Below, one piece after another: positions 37,964 to 50,042 of a stretch of 64,000 nt of DNA. The stretch lies in the NCBI RefSeq assembly GCF_004792415.1, contig NZ_CP038853.1, forward strand, positions 3,906,001-3,970,000. The letters run 5' to 3'. The notes beneath the pieces were generated by a model, which had not been told where the DNA came from, made no database searches, and saw nothing but the letters and a program-made list of their open reading frames with translations. This DNA is from Pantoea vagans (GTDB lineage Bacteria; Pseudomonadota; Gammaproteobacteria; Enterobacterales; Enterobacteriaceae). Made by a program: the position numbers and the translations under genes. Positions within the stretch are counted from its first letter, which is position 1; each line of letters opens with the position of its first letter.

Positions 37964-38040
37964 TGGGGTGGCTAATGGGACTCGAACCCACGACAACTGG
38001 AATCACAATCCAGGGCTCTACCAACTGAGCTATAGCCACC
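37964..38040 (-). tRNA. hisR: tRNA-His(GUG)
   Basis: A 77-nt tRNA with GGTGGCT acceptor arm (including the extra 5' G typical of tRNA-His), anticodon GTG and encoded CCA. It is the only tRNA-His in the window. Confidence 0.98.
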
Positions 38041-38137
38041 ACTATTCTTAATGTTACAAGTTTAAAACCTGCAGCATTTAAATCTCTACTGCCAACCGCG
38101 GTAAATCAACCACCGAAGCTCATGCGCACAAACGATA

Positions 38138-38214
<77 letters not shown>

Positions 38215-38235
38215 GTAGCGCCGTTGCGGATGTGC

Positions 38236-38264
38236 ATACTAGAGATAAGCGCCCATCGTGTCTA
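38236..38264 (-). promoter_or_regulatory. Promoter of the argX-hisR-leuT-proM operon
   Basis: On the minus strand TAGACA, 17 bases, TAGTAT form a near-consensus sigma-70 promoter, with an AT-rich stretch (TTTTTATTTAAAAAG) just upstream that could act as an UP element. Confidence 0.8.
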
Positions 38265-38372
38265 GTGCTTTTTAAATAAAAAGACGCGTTTGATTACGCT
38301 TTGTGCATTTCGTCGACAAATAGTACATTTCCACTCTCGTAATGCCTGAAAATGCGGCGTTTATCAGCAATA

Positions 38373-39113
38373 TCAGAGATCGCCACGCCAGTGATAGCGC
38401 AAATATTTAAGCAGTTTTAATTGCCTGCGCAGGCGGCTTGGCTGCCGAATCAGACGATAAAGCCACTCCAGCCCCAGCCGTTGCCAGATTTTAGGCGCGC
38501 GCTTCACATGGCCGGTGAAAACATCGTAGGTTCCGCCCACGCCCATATAGAGGGCATCAGGCCAGTACGCACGGCACGCCAGCATCAGCAGCTCCTGACG
38601 TGGCGAGCCCAGCGCGACGGTCACCAGCTTCGCACCGCTGGCCGCAATCCGGGCAAACAGCGCATCCTGATCGGCTGGCGCAAAATAGCCATCCTGCGCG
38701 CCGACAATATCTACATTCCACTGACGACGTAACTTATCGCAGGTTTCATCCAGCACCTGCTGGCGACCGCCGATAAGAAACACCGGCGTCCCTTCACGCC
38801 CGGCGCGTTCCATCAGCGCTTCCCATAAATCAGCACCCGCAATGCGCTGCACCGACGCCTGCGGATACTTTTTACGAATCGAGCGCACGATGCTGATGCC
38901 ATCGGCATACGCATATTCCGCCTGCGCTAACAGCGTGCGCAATCCTTCATCCCGCTCAGCGGTCAGGATCTTCTCCGCATTGATGGCCACTAAAATACCG
39001 CTGCGAACGCTCTGCGGCGGCATCAGAAAATTCACTGCCGACGGCATGTTTTCGAAGCCATACAAATCAACGCCGCGAATACGGTACTGCGGCGTCTCAG
39101 TTAACGTTGTCAT
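38373..39113 (-). CDS. wecG: WecG, UDP-ManNAcA transferase (ECA lipid II synthesis)
   Basis: A 246-residue WecB/TagA/CpsF-family glycosyltransferase, the same length as E. coli WecG. It adds N-acetyl-mannosaminuronic acid to GlcNAc-PP-undecaprenol. Family motifs [33 protein letters not shown] and [19 protein letters not shown] are present. The start [11 protein letters not shown] has GGAAG close upstream; a TTG six codons earlier is possible. It is the last gene of the wec cluster. E. coli yifK, usually next, is absent. Confidence 0.96.
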   Translation of the reverse strand: MTTLTETPQYRIRGVDLYGFENMPSAVNFLMPPQSVRSGILVAINAEKILTAERDEGLRTLLAQAEYAYADGISIVRSIRKKYPQASVQRIAGADLWEALMERAGREGTPVFLIGGRQQVLDETCDKLRRQWNVDIVGAQDGYFAPADQDALFARIAASGAKLVTVALGSPRQELLMLACRAYWPDALYMGVGGTYDVFTGHVKRAPKIWQRLGLEWLYRLIRQPSRLRRQLKLLKYLRYHWRGDL

Positions 39114-39138
39114 ATCTTCCGTCAATCCCAAAGGTTAA

Positions 39139-40482
39139 TCAGAGCGGGCTGTGCAACACCCGCCTGCTGCGGTCGCGAATTAAACCTGCGCGATCCAGTA
39201 ACCAGAAAAGTAATTTAGCCATGCCCAGACAGGCAGCAAAAATGAGGCAGAAAAACACCACTCGTGAGCCGAACGCATCGAGACCCTCGCGGGCCAGTAC
39301 GATCATGTTAAACACTGCGCCAAAACAGAAACTTTGCAGGATGGCACCGGTATAGCGGTTCGTCTCAAGGCAGCCACGCTGATAAATCGCATCAAAGGCT
39401 TTAATAATCATCCCTACTGCAACAGCACCAACTGGAATAGCCCAGACACCGCCCATGACCACCAGGGAGCCGATCAGCGTGGGTGAAATCGCCAGGCCCG
39501 AATGGTTATTCAGCACTTCCCATGTGAAGTAGTTGGCACTGTTCAATACCGCCAGCGGCCGATCCGGCCAGAGCCAGCTCGGAATAAACACGTAGAAATC
39601 ACGCCACAGAGGCGCCAGCCCCTGAAACTCAATTTTGTCGTAGTTATCCAGCAGCCTGGCGAGATTTTCCCACGGCGAGAAGGTATCACGCGTCAGATAC
39701 AGGAAGGTATAGAACGCTTCATCGCCCATCACGTCGAGGTTATAGCGGCGCAGCGCCAGCCAGAACATCCCCCCAATCGCCATCACCCCCGCCGTTGCCA
39801 GCATCCACAGGGTGATCCAGCCACGGGTAATCCCGATAAACAGGAACAGGGCAAACGCAATAATGATATTGGCGCGGGTTCCGCCCACCAGCGCGTAAGT
39901 CAGTAGACCAAAGGCCACAGTCACCACCAGGAACAGCAGCCAGTTGCGGCGCGTCGGGCGTAAAAAGTAGGGGATCAGCATCGCCGGAATAAAGAAATAG
40001 AAGAAGCGTTTAAGCGCCACGCCCGATACTTCACTGGAGAAAATCTGGTTATAGGCGGTCAGGCGGAACAGCAGAAAACCGTTGTGAATGAAGAACACCG
40101 TCACGGTACCCAGCGCGACCAGCGCCAGAATCACACAGGTCAGGTGGGTTTCAACCCGGTTCATCTGCAGCCAGGGCTTCGCCGGAGGCGCACCAGCCGG
40201 TTTCAGCCGCACTTTATAGCTGACGTAATAAATGGCGTAAAACGCCGTGGCCGACAGCAGCGCCTCAAGCAGATTCTCAACCGGCATCACGTCCACGTTA
40301 AAGCGAAACACCAGCACGGAGGTCAGCGGGAAGCCGAAGTAAAAGGTCAGCAGAAACAGCAGTGTAAAGAACAGATGGAAGTTAAAACGGACGCGCTTAA
40401 ACTCCCGCCAGGTCAGGGTCAGAATAAAGACCAGCGACAGCAGATAGACCACCAGCAGGCCGCCAAACTGCATAAGACTCAT
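39139..40482 (-). CDS. wzyE: WzyE, ECA polysaccharide polymerase
   Basis: A 447-residue protein with about eleven membrane helices and a large periplasmic loop ([45 protein letters not shown]), typical of WzyE. It links trisaccharide repeat units in the periplasm under WzzE length control. Its ATG overlaps the wecF stop (ATGA). The length is close to that of E. coli WzyE (450). Confidence 0.95.
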   Translation of the reverse strand: MSLMQFGGLLVVYLLSLVFILTLTWREFKRVRFNFHLFFTLLFLLTFYFGFPLTSVLVFRFNVDVMPVENLLEALLSATAFYAIYYVSYKVRLKPAGAPPAKPWLQMNRVETHLTCVILALVALGTVTVFFIHNGFLLFRLTAYNQIFSSEVSGVALKRFFYFFIPAMLIPYFLRPTRRNWLLFLVVTVAFGLLTYALVGGTRANIIIAFALFLFIGITRGWITLWMLATAGVMAIGGMFWLALRRYNLDVMGDEAFYTFLYLTRDTFSPWENLARLLDNYDKIEFQGLAPLWRDFYVFIPSWLWPDRPLAVLNSANYFTWEVLNNHSGLAISPTLIGSLVVMGGVWAIPVGAVAVGMIIKAFDAIYQRGCLETNRYTGAILQSFCFGAVFNMIVLAREGLDAFGSRVVFFCLIFAACLGMAKLLFWLLDRAGLIRDRSRRVLHSPL

Positions 40483-41546
40483 GACAACTCCCCTTCGCTG
40501 AGTTGTAACGCTGTGCGCCAGCCTGCCAGATAACCCGGCTCAAAGAAGGCGATAGCCTGTTTATCACAGCGCATCAGCTGCCGGCGTGCCTCGGCGATCA
40601 CCGCAGGCGACAGCGTATCTTCGCTGAACAGTACCGGAAGCTGCTGCTCTGCCACATCACGCCAGAATGGATTTTTGCGGGTCAGAACAAACGGCACGTT
40701 GGCCTGGATCAGCAGGCAGAGTGTTCCCACCCCCTGCTGGCGTTCAAACATAAAATAGCCGACATGGCAGCGCGCCAGCAGTGCTAAGTAATCATCAAAC
40801 GCCAGACTTTCGCGCAGCAAATTCACCTGCCCGTTCGGGAACAGCGCCTCTGCTGCAGCCTGAACCTGGCTGATATATGCCTCATTGCCCGGCGGATAAC
40901 CTAATGGGACTTCGATGCGCACCTGCTCGCCAAACTGTGCGTGAATCGCCTTTAAGCCTTCGATGTGCCGGTTACTCGGATCGCCCGAATTGCCCAGCAG
41001 TAGCGTAAACGGCTCTGACGGCGCAGACTCAACAGCGGCGGCTGGCATTCGGGTCGGGAAATAGAGCAGTGAACCCGGAACCCGGCGATGACGCAGCTGG
41101 TAGTGATGCAGGTCGCCACGGGTCGCAAAAACCTGTGCAACCCGTCCCTGCGCTATCCGGCGCACCAGATAAAACAGGCGAAACTTCAGGCTGCGCGAAT
41201 CTTCATAGAGATCGGCGCCCCAGACATGCCAGAAGAGCTGAGAACGTCGCAGCTTACCGCTGAGTAATGCCAGCCAGATCCACGGGTTAAACTGACCGTG
41301 ACAGAAAAAACGCTGCTGCCGATTCCTGGCTCGCTGCAGTACCGCCTGCGCCAGCGCTTTCTTGCTGGCGAAACACTCGATCTGCAACGCACTGAACGGC
41401 GCAAGGCGCTCTGGCTGCTGCGTCACCACCATAAAATGGCGTGGCGAAGCCACAGGCTGCTCAACGCTCAGTACGTCGTTGAAAAAGCGCAGCACCGTAA
41501 GATTGTGGTGGGGAATGTCCGATCCCAAAACGTGAATTAAAGTCAT
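40479..41546 (-). CDS. wecF: WecF, Fuc4NAc transferase (ECA lipid III synthesis)
   Basis: A 355-residue glycosyltransferase that adds 4-acetamido-4,6-dideoxy-galactose to ECA lipid II. The N-terminus [24 protein letters not shown] and [27 protein letters not shown] and [20 protein letters not shown] motifs match E. coli WecF. The longer frame to 41582 is rejected because this ATG overlaps the wzxE stop (ATGA). It shows lower identity to E. coli than other wec products. Confidence 0.95.
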   Translation of the reverse strand: MTLIHVLGSDIPHHNLTVLRFFNDVLSVEQPVASPRHFMVVTQQPERLAPFSALQIECFASKKALAQAVLQRARNRQQRFFCHGQFNPWIWLALLSGKLRRSQLFWHVWGADLYEDSRSLKFRLFYLVRRIAQGRVAQVFATRGDLHHYQLRHRRVPGSLLYFPTRMPAAAVESAPSEPFTLLLGNSGDPSNRHIEGLKAIHAQFGEQVRIEVPLGYPPGNEAYISQVQAAAEALFPNGQVNLLRESLAFDDYLALLARCHVGYFMFERQQGVGTLCLLIQANVPFVLTRKNPFWRDVAEQQLPVLFSEDTLSPAVIAEARRQLMRCDKQAIAFFEPGYLAGWRTALQLSEGELS

Positions 41547-42793
41547 TTTTTCCGGCAGTAAACAATAAAAGCGCCACAACACAGGGCAAAGTAAGCCATA
41601 TAAGTAAACATGTAGGCCTGCGCCGCACCCGTCGCGCCATGTAACGGGATCAGCCAGCGTGAGAACAGGGTCAGCAACAGAAACTGGCTGATCTCAGTCA
41701 GAACATAAAAGCGCAGCGAGGCTTTGGCGATAACCAGATATCCGAAAACATAGGCACCGACTTTAAAAACATCGCCGCACAGCTGCCAGACAAAGAGATC
41801 GCGCATTCCGCGAAAAGCCTCAGAGAACAGCAGGCTGATGGCGAAGTCACGCAGTACCCAGACGCCAAAGCTGGCAACCGCCACGGCGGGCAGGACAAAG
41901 CGCAATGCACGGCCAATCTCACGTGCGATGTCGCGTTTGTTGTCGAGCCGCGCCAGCGTCGGCAGCAGCCAGACGCTAAACGTTGCGGTGATAAACTGCA
42001 GGTAGGCATCGGAAATGCTGGTGACGCCCTGCCACAATCCGACCTGCGCCCAGCCCTCCTGCTCTGCCAGCAGGTTACGCATCATTACCCAGGCAACCGG
42101 CAGGGTCACGGCCGTGATCAGCGCCATCAGAGTATATTTTGCCAGATTACGCGCCAGCTCAGGATACCACTGTGGCCGCAGCCAGCTTAGCGGCAGCGGC
42201 GCGCGGCGTTTCAGCATCAGTAGCGCAGGCAGCAACAGCAAGGCCGGTACCAGCGCAAGGCCGATCAATGCGCCCTGATAGCCGCCCAGCCACCAGCAGA
42301 GCAGATAGCCCGCCACGCCAGTCAGACTGCCGAGAATTAGCGCCAGCGCATTACCACGCGCGTCGCGATACCCCTTCAGCAGCGCCAGCGTAAAGTTGGC
42401 CCAGGCGATGCCGAGCTGAAGAAAAGCGACGACGCGGATGACGCCCTGATAGCGGTCGTGACCAAACAGCGCGGTGCTGATGGGTGCCGCCGCCAGCAGA
42501 AACAGCAGCGCCAGCACGCCGGAAAAGCCCAGCACCATAGCCGATGCCGTGCCCACCATCGCCCGCAATTGTCCGGGCTGCTGCTGATACTGCGCGACAT
42601 AGGTGGTAACGCCGTTGAAGATGCCCGCGCCCGCCAGCACACCCAGCACGGTGATCAACTGGCGGAAGTTACCCGCCTGGCCGACACCTTCGGGGCCGAA
42701 GCTGACCGCCAGCAGTTTGACCACCAGCAGACCAGACACAATTTTTACCAGCGTGGACGACGCGGTCCACACTGAGGCTCTGGCTAATGACAT
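41543..42793 (-). CDS. wzxE: WzxE, ECA lipid III flippase
   Basis: A 416-residue polysaccharide flippase, the same length as E. coli WzxE, with about twelve membrane helices in the MATE/MVF-type fold. It moves undecaprenyl-PP-trisaccharide across the inner membrane. It starts [30 protein letters not shown]. The start overlaps the wecE stop by one base and the end overlaps wecF by four. Confidence 0.96.
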   Translation of the reverse strand: MSLARASVWTASSTLVKIVSGLLVVKLLAVSFGPEGVGQAGNFRQLITVLGVLAGAGIFNGVTTYVAQYQQQPGQLRAMVGTASAMVLGFSGVLALLFLLAAAPISTALFGHDRYQGVIRVVAFLQLGIAWANFTLALLKGYRDARGNALALILGSLTGVAGYLLCWWLGGYQGALIGLALVPALLLLPALLMLKRRAPLPLSWLRPQWYPELARNLAKYTLMALITAVTLPVAWVMMRNLLAEQEGWAQVGLWQGVTSISDAYLQFITATFSVWLLPTLARLDNKRDIAREIGRALRFVLPAVAVASFGVWVLRDFAISLLFSEAFRGMRDLFVWQLCGDVFKVGAYVFGYLVIAKASLRFYVLTEISQFLLLTLFSRWLIPLHGATGAAQAYMFTYMAYFALCCGAFIVYCRKK

Positions 42794-43923
42794 CAGGAAA
42801 AGAAGCTCAGCAGCGAGCTGATAACTGTGCTCTGATTATTATCCGACAGGTTATAAAACAGCGGCAGGCGCAGCAGGCGTTCACTTTCCAGCGTGGTAAA
42901 GCGGTCGTCGCCGACAAATTGCGAGAAACGCTCACCGGCAGGTGAACTGTGCAGCGGAATATAGTGGAACACCGTCAGTATCTCGGCTTCTTTCATCCAG
43001 TTGATCAGCGCCTGGCGATCGTCCTGATCGCGCAGTTTGATGTAGAACATGTGCGCATTATGTTCGCAGCTGGCGGGGATCACAGGCAGACTGATGCGGC
43101 CCTGGGCGGCCAGCGGCTGGAGTGCGTCATAATAACGCTGCCAGATGCGTAACCGCTGCTGGTTGATGCGTTCAGCGGCTTCCAGTTGCGCCCAGAGATA
43201 GGCCGCCTGCAGATCGGCCATCAGGTAGCTCGATCCCATGTCGCGCCAGGTATATTTATCGACCTGACCCCGGAAGAACTGGCTGCGGTTGGTGCCTTTT
43301 TCCCGCACGATCTCGGCGCGCTCGACCAGGCTGGCGTCGTTGATCAGCGTCGCGCCACCTTCGCCACCGGCGGTGTAGTTCTTGGTTTCGTGGAAACTGA
43401 AGCAGCCAATATGACCGATGGTGCCCAGCGCGCGACCTTTGTAGCGTGACATCACACCCTGCGCCGCATCTTCAATCACAAACAGCTTATGCTTTGCCGC
43501 CAGCGCCATAATGGTATCCATTTCACAGGCCACGCCTGCGTAATGGACCGGCACAATGGCGCGGGTTTTTTCAGTGATGGCCGCTTCGATCAGCGTTTCA
43601 TCAATGTTCATGGTATCCGGGCGCACATCGACAAACACGATTCGCGCGCCGCGCAGCACAAAGGCATTGGCGGTAGAGACAAAGGTGTAGCTCGGCATGA
43701 TCACTTCATCGCCAGGCTGCAGATCGATTAACAGCGCCGCCATCTCCAGCGAAGCGGTGCAGGAAGGGGTCAGCAGTACTTTTTTGCTGCCAAAACGCTG
43801 CTCCATCCACTGCTGACAGCGACGGGTGAAACCGCCATCGCCGCACAGCTTGCCGCTGTTCATCGCCGACTGCATATACTCGATTTCTGTGCCCACAATC
43901 GGGGGCGCATTAAATGGAATCAT
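42793..43923 (-). CDS. wecE: WecE, dTDP-4-keto-6-deoxy-glucose aminotransferase
   Basis: A 376-residue DegT/DnrJ/EryC1 aminotransferase, the same length as E. coli WecE. It makes dTDP-4-amino-4,6-dideoxy-galactose using PLP and glutamate. The PLP Lys is in FSFHETKNYTAGGEGG, and the cofactor motif VIEDAAQGV is present. [17 protein letters not shown] is the family start with AAAGG just upstream. It overlaps wecD by 14 bases. Confidence 0.97.
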   Translation of the reverse strand: MIPFNAPPIVGTEIEYMQSAMNSGKLCGDGGFTRRCQQWMEQRFGSKKVLLTPSCTASLEMAALLIDLQPGDEVIMPSYTFVSTANAFVLRGARIVFVDVRPDTMNIDETLIEAAITEKTRAIVPVHYAGVACEMDTIMALAAKHKLFVIEDAAQGVMSRYKGRALGTIGHIGCFSFHETKNYTAGGEGGATLINDASLVERAEIVREKGTNRSQFFRGQVDKYTWRDMGSSYLMADLQAAYLWAQLEAAERINQQRLRIWQRYYDALQPLAAQGRISLPVIPASCEHNAHMFYIKLRDQDDRQALINWMKEAEILTVFHYIPLHSSPAGERFSQFVGDDRFTTLESERLLRLPLFYNLSDNNQSTVISSLLSFFS

Positions 43924-44617
43924 GACCTTTCCTGTAAAACCAGTAGGCGGTGCTGTCGAGTCGGGCACCGCTGCGTAAATAGAGGCGCATCGCCTTGAGA
44001 TTACTGAGCTGGGTAGCCACCCGAAGCTGAGCCAGCTGTCTTACCCGCGCCCAGTCCGCCGCCGCCAGCAGCAGTCGCTGACCCAGCCCCTGGCCCTGCG
44101 CGTCAGGCATTACGCCCAGCAGGCCAATGCGGGCATCGCCGTCCACTGCGCGTAGCGAAACAAATCCCTGCAGCTGACCTGTGGCATCACTGGCCACCAG
44201 GCACTGATCGTCAAACGTTCCGCGCACCGCATTCTCAATCCACTGCGCATAAAAACGGCCGCTGGCGTCTGGTGCATACCAGGGCGCGCGAAAACGACTC
44301 TGGCTGAAGAGCTGTGACGCTGCATCACGCAGCTGCGGGATTTGTGCTTCGCGCGCAATGCGAATCCCCGCCTGCCGTTCCGTCTCTTTAACCGCCAGCG
44401 TCAGGTCCGCCTCGCCTTCTGCCAGCTGGAACTGATGCTGCTGCAACGTATCAATCAGCGCTGTCTCGCTGGCCGCAACTTTCATCTGCATCAGCGCACA
44501 GGGATGACGCAGCGCCTGCTCCAGCGGAATGTCACCTTCCGGCTCCAGCCGCACGGTCTCAACACCGAAGAATGCACTTTCCCAGCTAAGGGGATTAATA
44601 CTGACGTGGACGGGCAT
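43910..44617 (-). CDS. wecD: WecD, dTDP-fucosamine acetyltransferase
   Basis: A 235-residue GNAT-family enzyme that acetylates dTDP-4-amino-4,6-dideoxy-galactose to dTDP-Fuc4NAc. The acetyl-CoA loop is visible as [16 protein letters not shown], and a catalytic-region Tyr lies in YWFYRKG near the C-terminus. The N-terminus [19 protein letters not shown] is typical. It overlaps rffH upstream by 23 bases and wecE downstream by 14. Confidence 0.95.
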   Translation of the reverse strand: MPVHVSINPLSWESAFFGVETVRLEPEGDIPLEQALRHPCALMQMKVAASETALIDTLQQHQFQLAEGEADLTLAVKETERQAGIRIAREAQIPQLRDAASQLFSQSRFRAPWYAPDASGRFYAQWIENAVRGTFDDQCLVASDATGQLQGFVSLRAVDGDARIGLLGVMPDAQGQGLGQRLLLAAADWARVRQLAQLRVATQLSNLKAMRLYLRSGARLDSTAYWFYRKGHDSI

Positions 44618-45476
44618 GTAATAAATCCAGCAGGTATTGGCCGTAGCCGGTTTTTGTCAGCGCTTCACCGGCAGCACGCAGCTGGTCATCACTGAGCCAG
44701 CTGTTGCGCCAGGCGATCTCTTCCAGGCAGGCAATTTTAAAGCCCTGCCGTTTTTCCACCGTCTGCACAAACATGCTGGCTTCCACCAGGCTGTCATGGG
44801 TGCCAGTATCCAGCCAGGCAAAGCCGCGTCCCAGCAGTTCGACCGTCAGCTCACCGCGCTCCAGATACATCTGGTTAATGGCGGTAATTTCCAGCTCGCC
44901 CCGCGAAGAGGGCTTAACCTGTTTTGCGAATTCGATAACCTGGTTGTCATAGAAATAGAGTCCGGTGACCGCCCAGCGCGATTTCGGCTGCTGTGGCTTC
45001 TCTTCAATCGAAATCGCCTTGAAGTTATCGTCAAACTCCACCACACCGAAACGTTCCGGGTCCATAACCTGATAGCCGAACACCGTTGCGCCACGATTCT
45101 GTTCGACGACTTTCCGCAGCTTAGGACTGAAACCCTGACCGAAATAGAGATTGTCACCCAGCACCAGGCAGCAATTGTCATCGCCGATAAACGATTCGCC
45201 AATGATAAAGGCCTGCGCCAGCCCATCAGGACTGGGCTGCACCGCATAGCTCAGGCGTATCCCAAATTCACTGCCATCACCCAGCAGGCGTTCAAACTGC
45301 GCCCGATCTTCCGGCGTGGTGATCAACAGAATGTCGCGAATCCCCGCCAGCATCAGCACGGAAAGCGGATAGTAGATCATCGGTTTGTCGTAGACCGGCA
45401 GAAGTTGCTTTGAAACTGCCCGGGTTATCGGGTGTAATCGCGTGCCCGATCCTCCCGCTAAAATGATGCCTTTCAT
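44595..45476 (-). CDS. rffH: RffH, glucose-1-phosphate thymidylyltransferase
   Basis: A 293-residue RmlA-type nucleotidyltransferase, the same length as E. coli RffH, forming dTDP-glucose from Glc-1-P and dTTP for Fuc4NAc synthesis. Motifs [20 protein letters not shown] (8-27), [12 protein letters not shown] and [12 protein letters not shown] are intact. ATG at 45476 is chosen over the adjacent GTG because AAGGAG lies five bases upstream of it. Confidence 0.96.
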   Translation of the reverse strand: MKGIILAGGSGTRLHPITRAVSKQLLPVYDKPMIYYPLSVLMLAGIRDILLITTPEDRAQFERLLGDGSEFGIRLSYAVQPSPDGLAQAFIIGESFIGDDNCCLVLGDNLYFGQGFSPKLRKVVEQNRGATVFGYQVMDPERFGVVEFDDNFKAISIEEKPQQPKSRWAVTGLYFYDNQVIEFAKQVKPSSRGELEITAINQMYLERGELTVELLGRGFAWLDTGTHDSLVEASMFVQTVEKRQGFKIACLEEIAWRNSWLSDDQLRAAGEALTKTGYGQYLLDLLHARPRQY

Positions 45477-45495
45477 CACTGCTCCTTACGCGGGT

Positions 45496-46566
45496 TTATT
45501 GCGATAAGCCGAGGCGTTCGCCCTGATAGCGACCATCAAGAATGGCCTGCCACCAGGCGGGATTAGCCAGATACCATGCCACGGTTTTACGCATGCCGCT
45601 TTCAAAGGTTTCCTGCGGCACCCAGCCAAGTTCATGCGCAATTTTACTGGCATCGATGGCGTAGCGCTGATCGTGACCGGGCCGGTCAGTGACATAGGTA
45701 ATCAGGTCGCGATAATGCGCCAGCCCGGCAGGTTTCTGCTCTGCGGCCAGCTCTTCAAGCAGGCTGCAGATGGTTTCGACTACCTCGATATTGCGGCGTT
45801 CGTTATGGCCGCCAATATTATAGGTTTCGCCTGGCTTGCCCTGACTGACCACCTGATAGAGTGCGCGAGCGTGATCTTCAACGTAGAGCCAGTCACGAAT
45901 CTGCTGGCCGTTGCCGTAAATCGGTAAGGCTTTGCCGGCCAGCGCATTGATGATGGTCAGGGGAATCAGCTTCTCCGGGAAATGGCAGGGGCCGTAGTTA
46001 TTTGAGCAGTTGGTAACCAGCGTGGGCAGACCGTAGGTTCGCAGCCAGGCCCGCACTAAATGGTCGCTGCTGGCCTTAGAGGCGGCGTAAGGACTGCTTG
46101 GCGCATAAGGGGTGGTTTCGGTGAAATAAGCCTGACTGTCATGCAGATCGCCAAACACTTCATCGGTCGAGATATGATGGAACAGAAAGGCCGCTTTGCG
46201 CGCGTCATCCAGGTTTTGCCAGTAAGAACGCGCGGCTTCCAGCAGCTGATATGTCCCGACAATATTCGTCTCGATAAAAGCCACCGGCCCGTCAATCGAG
46301 CGATCAACATGGCTTTCAGCCGCAAGATGCATTACGCAGTCTGGCTGATGGCGGGCAAAAACCTGATCAAGCGCCGGACGATCACAGATGTCCACCTGCT
46401 CAAAACAGAAGCGGGGCGAATCGGCCACACTGGCGAGTGACGCCAGATTTCCGGCGTAGCTGAGTTTATCGACCACCACGACCTGATGTCCGGTTTCTGC
46501 GATCAGAAAGCGCACCAGAGCCGAGCCGATAAAACCGGCACCGCCCGTGATCAGAAACCGCTTCAT
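45496..46566 (-). CDS. rffG: RffG, dTDP-glucose 4,6-dehydratase
   Basis: A 356-residue short-chain dehydrogenase family enzyme (E. coli 355) that converts dTDP-glucose to dTDP-4-keto-6-deoxyglucose. The NAD-binding GGAGFIGS is at 8-15, [11 protein letters not shown] carries the Thr-Asp-Glu catalytic triad and YAASK has the Tyr/Lys pair. Its ATG overlaps the wecC stop (ATGA). Confidence 0.97.
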   Translation of the reverse strand: MKRFLITGGAGFIGSALVRFLIAETGHQVVVVDKLSYAGNLASLASVADSPRFCFEQVDICDRPALDQVFARHQPDCVMHLAAESHVDRSIDGPVAFIETNIVGTYQLLEAARSYWQNLDDARKAAFLFHHISTDEVFGDLHDSQAYFTETTPYAPSSPYAASKASSDHLVRAWLRTYGLPTLVTNCSNNYGPCHFPEKLIPLTIINALAGKALPIYGNGQQIRDWLYVEDHARALYQVVSQGKPGETYNIGGHNERRNIEVVETICSLLEELAAEQKPAGLAHYRDLITYVTDRPGHDQRYAIDASKIAHELGWVPQETFESGMRKTVAWYLANPAWWQAILDGRYQGERLGLSQ

Positions 46567-47822
46567 CGCCAGACACCTTTGGTGTCGACAATCCAGTTCT
46601 GCTGAACGTCGGCGGCATCAATGGCACGGAAGGCGCGGTGATCGACCAGCATCACCAGAATATCGGCCTTTGCCAGCGCCTGCTCGCAGGAGACCAGCTC
46701 TGCTTTGTCAGCCAGCGAGTCAGCAAGCTGCTCAATGTGCGGTTCAACTACCCAGGTCTTGCCGCTGTGCCACTCAGCAATTTTCTGTACCACACCGACG
46801 GCCGGGCTTTCGCGCAGGTCGTCGATATTCGGTTTAAAGGCCAGGCCAAAGCAGGCGATGGTGATATCGCTGGCGCGCTTGCCGGTCTGCGTCAGACAGT
46901 CCGCCAGCGCGGTTTTCACCTGGTCCAGCACCCACTGCGGCTTGGCGTCATTCACCTCGCGCGCGGTGCGGATCAGGCGGGCTAGTTCGGGATTCTGCGC
47001 CACGATAAACCAGGGATCGACGGCGATACAGTGACCGCCGACGCCCGGACCCGGCTGCAGAATGTTGACGCGCGGATGGCGATTCGCCAGCGCAATCAGC
47101 TCCCAGACGTTAATTCCCTGGTCGGCACAAATCAGCGACAGCTCATTGGCAAAGGCGATATTCACGTCACGGAAGCTGTTTTCGGTCAGCTTGCACATCT
47201 CGGCGGTACGAGCATTGGTTTCAACGCATTCACCTTTTAAAAACAGCCGATAGAGCTCGCTGGCGCGGGCAGAACAGGCAGGCGTCATGCCGCCAATCAC
47301 CCGGTCATTGTTAATCAGCTCAACCATCACCTGGCCGGGCAGCACGCGCTCCGGGCAGTAGGCGACAAAAATATCGGGCGTCTCTCCGTGCTGCGGAAAA
47401 CGCAGATCGGGACGCGCCGCAGCCAGCCAGTCGGCCATCTGTTCGGTGCTGCCCACCGGCGAGGTCGATTCCAGAATCACCAGATCGCCCTTTTTAAGAA
47501 CCGGCGCGATCGACTCCGCCGCAGCTTTGACAAAGCGCAGGTCGGGCTGATGATCATCTTTGAATGGCGTCGGTACGGCGATCAGAAAAGCGTCAGCGGC
47601 TTCAGGCTGCGTGGTGGCGCGCAGATCGCCACGCGTCACGGCCGCATGCACCACCTGATCTAAATCGGGTTCCACAATGTGGATCGCGCCACGATTGATG
47701 GTTTCTACGGCGCGCGCGTTGATATCCACGCCCACCACTTTTTTTCCCTTTGAGGCAAAAACGGCTGCCGTCGGCAGCCCAATGTATCCCAGTCCAATCA
47801 CGGAGATGGTTTCAAAACTCAT
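46563..47822 (-). CDS. wecC: WecC, UDP-ManNAc dehydrogenase
   Basis: A 419-residue UDP-glucose/GDP-mannose dehydrogenase family enzyme (E. coli 420). It oxidises UDP-ManNAc twice to UDP-ManNAcA with NAD. The Rossmann motif [10 protein letters not shown] is near residue 10, and the catalytic Cys is in [15 protein letters not shown]. It is ATGA-coupled at both ends, to wecB and rffG. Confidence 0.97.
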   Translation of the reverse strand: MSFETISVIGLGYIGLPTAAVFASKGKKVVGVDINARAVETINRGAIHIVEPDLDQVVHAAVTRGDLRATTQPEAADAFLIAVPTPFKDDHQPDLRFVKAAAESIAPVLKKGDLVILESTSPVGSTEQMADWLAAARPDLRFPQHGETPDIFVAYCPERVLPGQVMVELINNDRVIGGMTPACSARASELYRLFLKGECVETNARTAEMCKLTENSFRDVNIAFANELSLICADQGINVWELIALANRHPRVNILQPGPGVGGHCIAVDPWFIVAQNPELARLIRTAREVNDAKPQWVLDQVKTALADCLTQTGKRASDITIACFGLAFKPNIDDLRESPAVGVVQKIAEWHSGKTWVVEPHIEQLADSLADKAELVSCEQALAKADILVMLVDHRAFRAIDAADVQQNWIVDTKGVWR

Positions 47823-48949
47823 AATTCGGCTCGGTTATCTTTTAAGGCTTGTAAAATACGACCACAGGCTTTGCCATCGCCATACGGGTTATGGGCATGG
47901 CTCATCGCCTGCCACGCATCGTCATCACTCAGTAATTCGCTGACGCTGGCAACGATTCTGGCGATATCGGTTCCCACCAGTCTGACGGTTCCGGCATCAA
48001 CGGCTTCGGGCCGCTCGGTGGTGTCGCGCATCACCAGTACCGGCTTGCCCAGTGAAGGCGCTTCCTCCTGGATGCCGCCGGAATCGGTAAGGATCAGCCA
48101 GGCGCGGTTCATCAGCCAGACAAACGGCAGGTACTCCTGCGGTTCAATCAGAATGATATTCTCAATGCCGCTGAGTATCCGGTTAACCGGCTCGCTGACA
48201 TTGGGATTGAGATGTACCGGATAGACAATCTGCGCCTCGGGATGCTGGCGGGCAATCTGCGCCAGCGCGCTGCAGATACGTTCAAAACCGCCGCCAAAGC
48301 TTTCACGCCGGTGGCCGGTAACCAGTACCAGTTTCTTATCCGGGTCGAGAAACGGATAGCGCGCCGCCAGTTGTGCGTTCAGATTACTGTCGTCCAGCAC
48401 TCGATCGCGAACCCACAGCAGTGCATCAATGACCGTATTACCGGTGACGACGATGCGCGCATCGGGCAGATTCTCCTGCAACAGGTTCTGACGCGAGCGG
48501 GTGGTAGGCGTGAAGTGCAGGCGGGCAAGATGGCCAGTGAGCTTACGGTTACCCTCTTCCGGCCAGGGCGAGGCGAGATCGCCGGTACGCAGACCCGCCT
48601 CCACATGCCCGACGGGGATTTGCTGATAAAAAGCCGCGAGGCTCGCCGCCAGCGTCGTGGTGGTGTCACCATGCACCAGCACGATATCCGGTCTGAAGTC
48701 GAGCAGGACGGTTTTCATGCCCTCTAAAATGCGGCAGGTGATCTCGGTCAGTCCCTGTTCGGGACGCATAATATTGAGATCATAGTCCGGCTCCAGCTTG
48801 AACAGACGCAGCACCTGATCGAGCATTTCGCGATGCTGGGCGGTCACGCACAGTCGCGATTCAAAAGCGGGATCCTGCGACAGCGCCTGCACCAGCGGCG
48901 CCATTTTAATCGCTTCCGGACGAGTACCAAATACGGTCAGAACTTTCAC
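47819..48949 (-). CDS. wecB: WecB, non-hydrolysing UDP-GlcNAc 2-epimerase
   Basis: A 376-residue enzyme, the same length as E. coli WecB, giving UDP-ManNAc. [34 protein letters not shown] and [29 protein letters not shown] are all present. The GTG at 48949 aligns with the E. coli start ([13 protein letters not shown]) and has GAGAG seven bases upstream; an ATG six codons earlier, overlapping the end of wzzE, is the alternative. It ends ATGA-coupled to wecC. Confidence 0.96.
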   Translation of the reverse strand: MKVLTVFGTRPEAIKMAPLVQALSQDPAFESRLCVTAQHREMLDQVLRLFKLEPDYDLNIMRPEQGLTEITCRILEGMKTVLLDFRPDIVLVHGDTTTTLAASLAAFYQQIPVGHVEAGLRTGDLASPWPEEGNRKLTGHLARLHFTPTTRSRQNLLQENLPDARIVVTGNTVIDALLWVRDRVLDDSNLNAQLAARYPFLDPDKKLVLVTGHRRESFGGGFERICSALAQIARQHPEAQIVYPVHLNPNVSEPVNRILSGIENIILIEPQEYLPFVWLMNRAWLILTDSGGIQEEAPSLGKPVLVMRDTTERPEAVDAGTVRLVGTDIARIVASVSELLSDDDAWQAMSHAHNPYGDGKACGRILQALKDNRAEL

Positions 48950-48959
48950 ACTGTTTCTC

Positions 48960-50042
48960 TCAATCATGCGCGTCTGACATCAGACGCGGACGACGTGCCA
49001 GCGCCACACCCGCGCCTGTTAATGCCCCAACGGCACCCCACATAATCATCATGAACAGACGTCGCGGACTGTCACGTGATACCGGCTCTTCCGGCGTACG
49101 CAGATAACGGTAGGTCTGAAACTGGCTGTTCAGTTTTGGTCCGGTCTGCAGCGTGGTCAGCATTGCTCTGTTCTGATCATAGCTGATATCAAAGCCTGGA
49201 CCGGTGGCGCGCAGGGTATCCAGCTGTCCCTGCAGAACGGGCTGGCCCAGCAGGAACAGGTCGCTGTCTGCCAGGTTCTCACCCGCTTCGCGCGTCTGTT
49301 TCTCATTGATGCCCTGCTGGCTGGCAATCTTCAGCGCCTGCTCCAGCCGATGCTGCTGGCGCTGGAAGACTGCGTTAGCCACATCTTCCTGACGTTTCAC
49401 CTGCGCCTGCAGCTGATCGGTACGCGCCCGCCAGGCTCCTTTTAACTCATCATTCAGATGACGCGCGGCGCGCTCACTGGCGTAAGCGATGTACTGCCGC
49501 AGCAGATTGTTGGCGTCGCCCGCTGTTTCCGCTTTGAGTTTAACGTTATCGGGCAGGTTATGTGCTGCGTCTGCGGGCGTGAACAGGATGTTGCCGATCA
49601 AATCGTCGAGCAGCGCAGCATCGTTATGCGCATTGCCGGTTTTACGGTTCTTGTAGTAATCCGTTTGCTGCCAGAACTCCCGACGCGTATCCCAGGAGGC
49701 AAGCTGCATGGTGAACTCCTGATAAACCTGATCCATCACTGTCGGTGACGGTGCAGCCAGCGTCAGGGCATTGTTGCGCACATCCAGATTGGTCAGGAAC
49801 TGCTGCTGCGCATAGTAAGAGCCCAGCATGTTCACCGTCGGGCGATCGGTGATCGCCGTGGTGCTCCAGACCTGTTTCAATAGCAGCGTCGCCAGCCAGG
49901 CGATCAGAGCAAACAGCAGCGCCAGCCCGACAATCCAGCGTTTGCCACGCCATAAACGGCAGCTCAGGCCGCGAATATCCAGTTCGTTGTCCACAACGTC
50001 AGCAGGCATGGCAGAGGTATCCTTTTTCAGCATCGGGTTCAT
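48960..50042 (-). CDS. wzzE: WzzE, ECA chain length regulator
   Basis: A 360-residue polysaccharide co-polymerase (E. coli 348) with two membrane helices (about 35-55 and 330-350) flanking a periplasmic helical domain with a coiled coil (about 205-275). A Pro/Gly-rich segment before the last helix ([13 protein letters not shown]) is typical. It sets the modal ECA chain length and affects cyclic ECA. Its ATG overlaps the wecA stop (ATGA). Confidence 0.95.
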   Translation of the reverse strand: MNPMLKKDTSAMPADVVDNELDIRGLSCRLWRGKRWIVGLALLFALIAWLATLLLKQVWSTTAITDRPTVNMLGSYYAQQQFLTNLDVRNNALTLAAPSPTVMDQVYQEFTMQLASWDTRREFWQQTDYYKNRKTGNAHNDAALLDDLIGNILFTPADAAHNLPDNVKLKAETAGDANNLLRQYIAYASERAARHLNDELKGAWRARTDQLQAQVKRQEDVANAVFQRQQHRLEQALKIASQQGINEKQTREAGENLADSDLFLLGQPVLQGQLDTLRATGPGFDISYDQNRAMLTTLQTGPKLNSQFQTYRYLRTPEEPVSRDSPRRLFMMIMWGAVGALTGAGVALARRPRLMSDAHD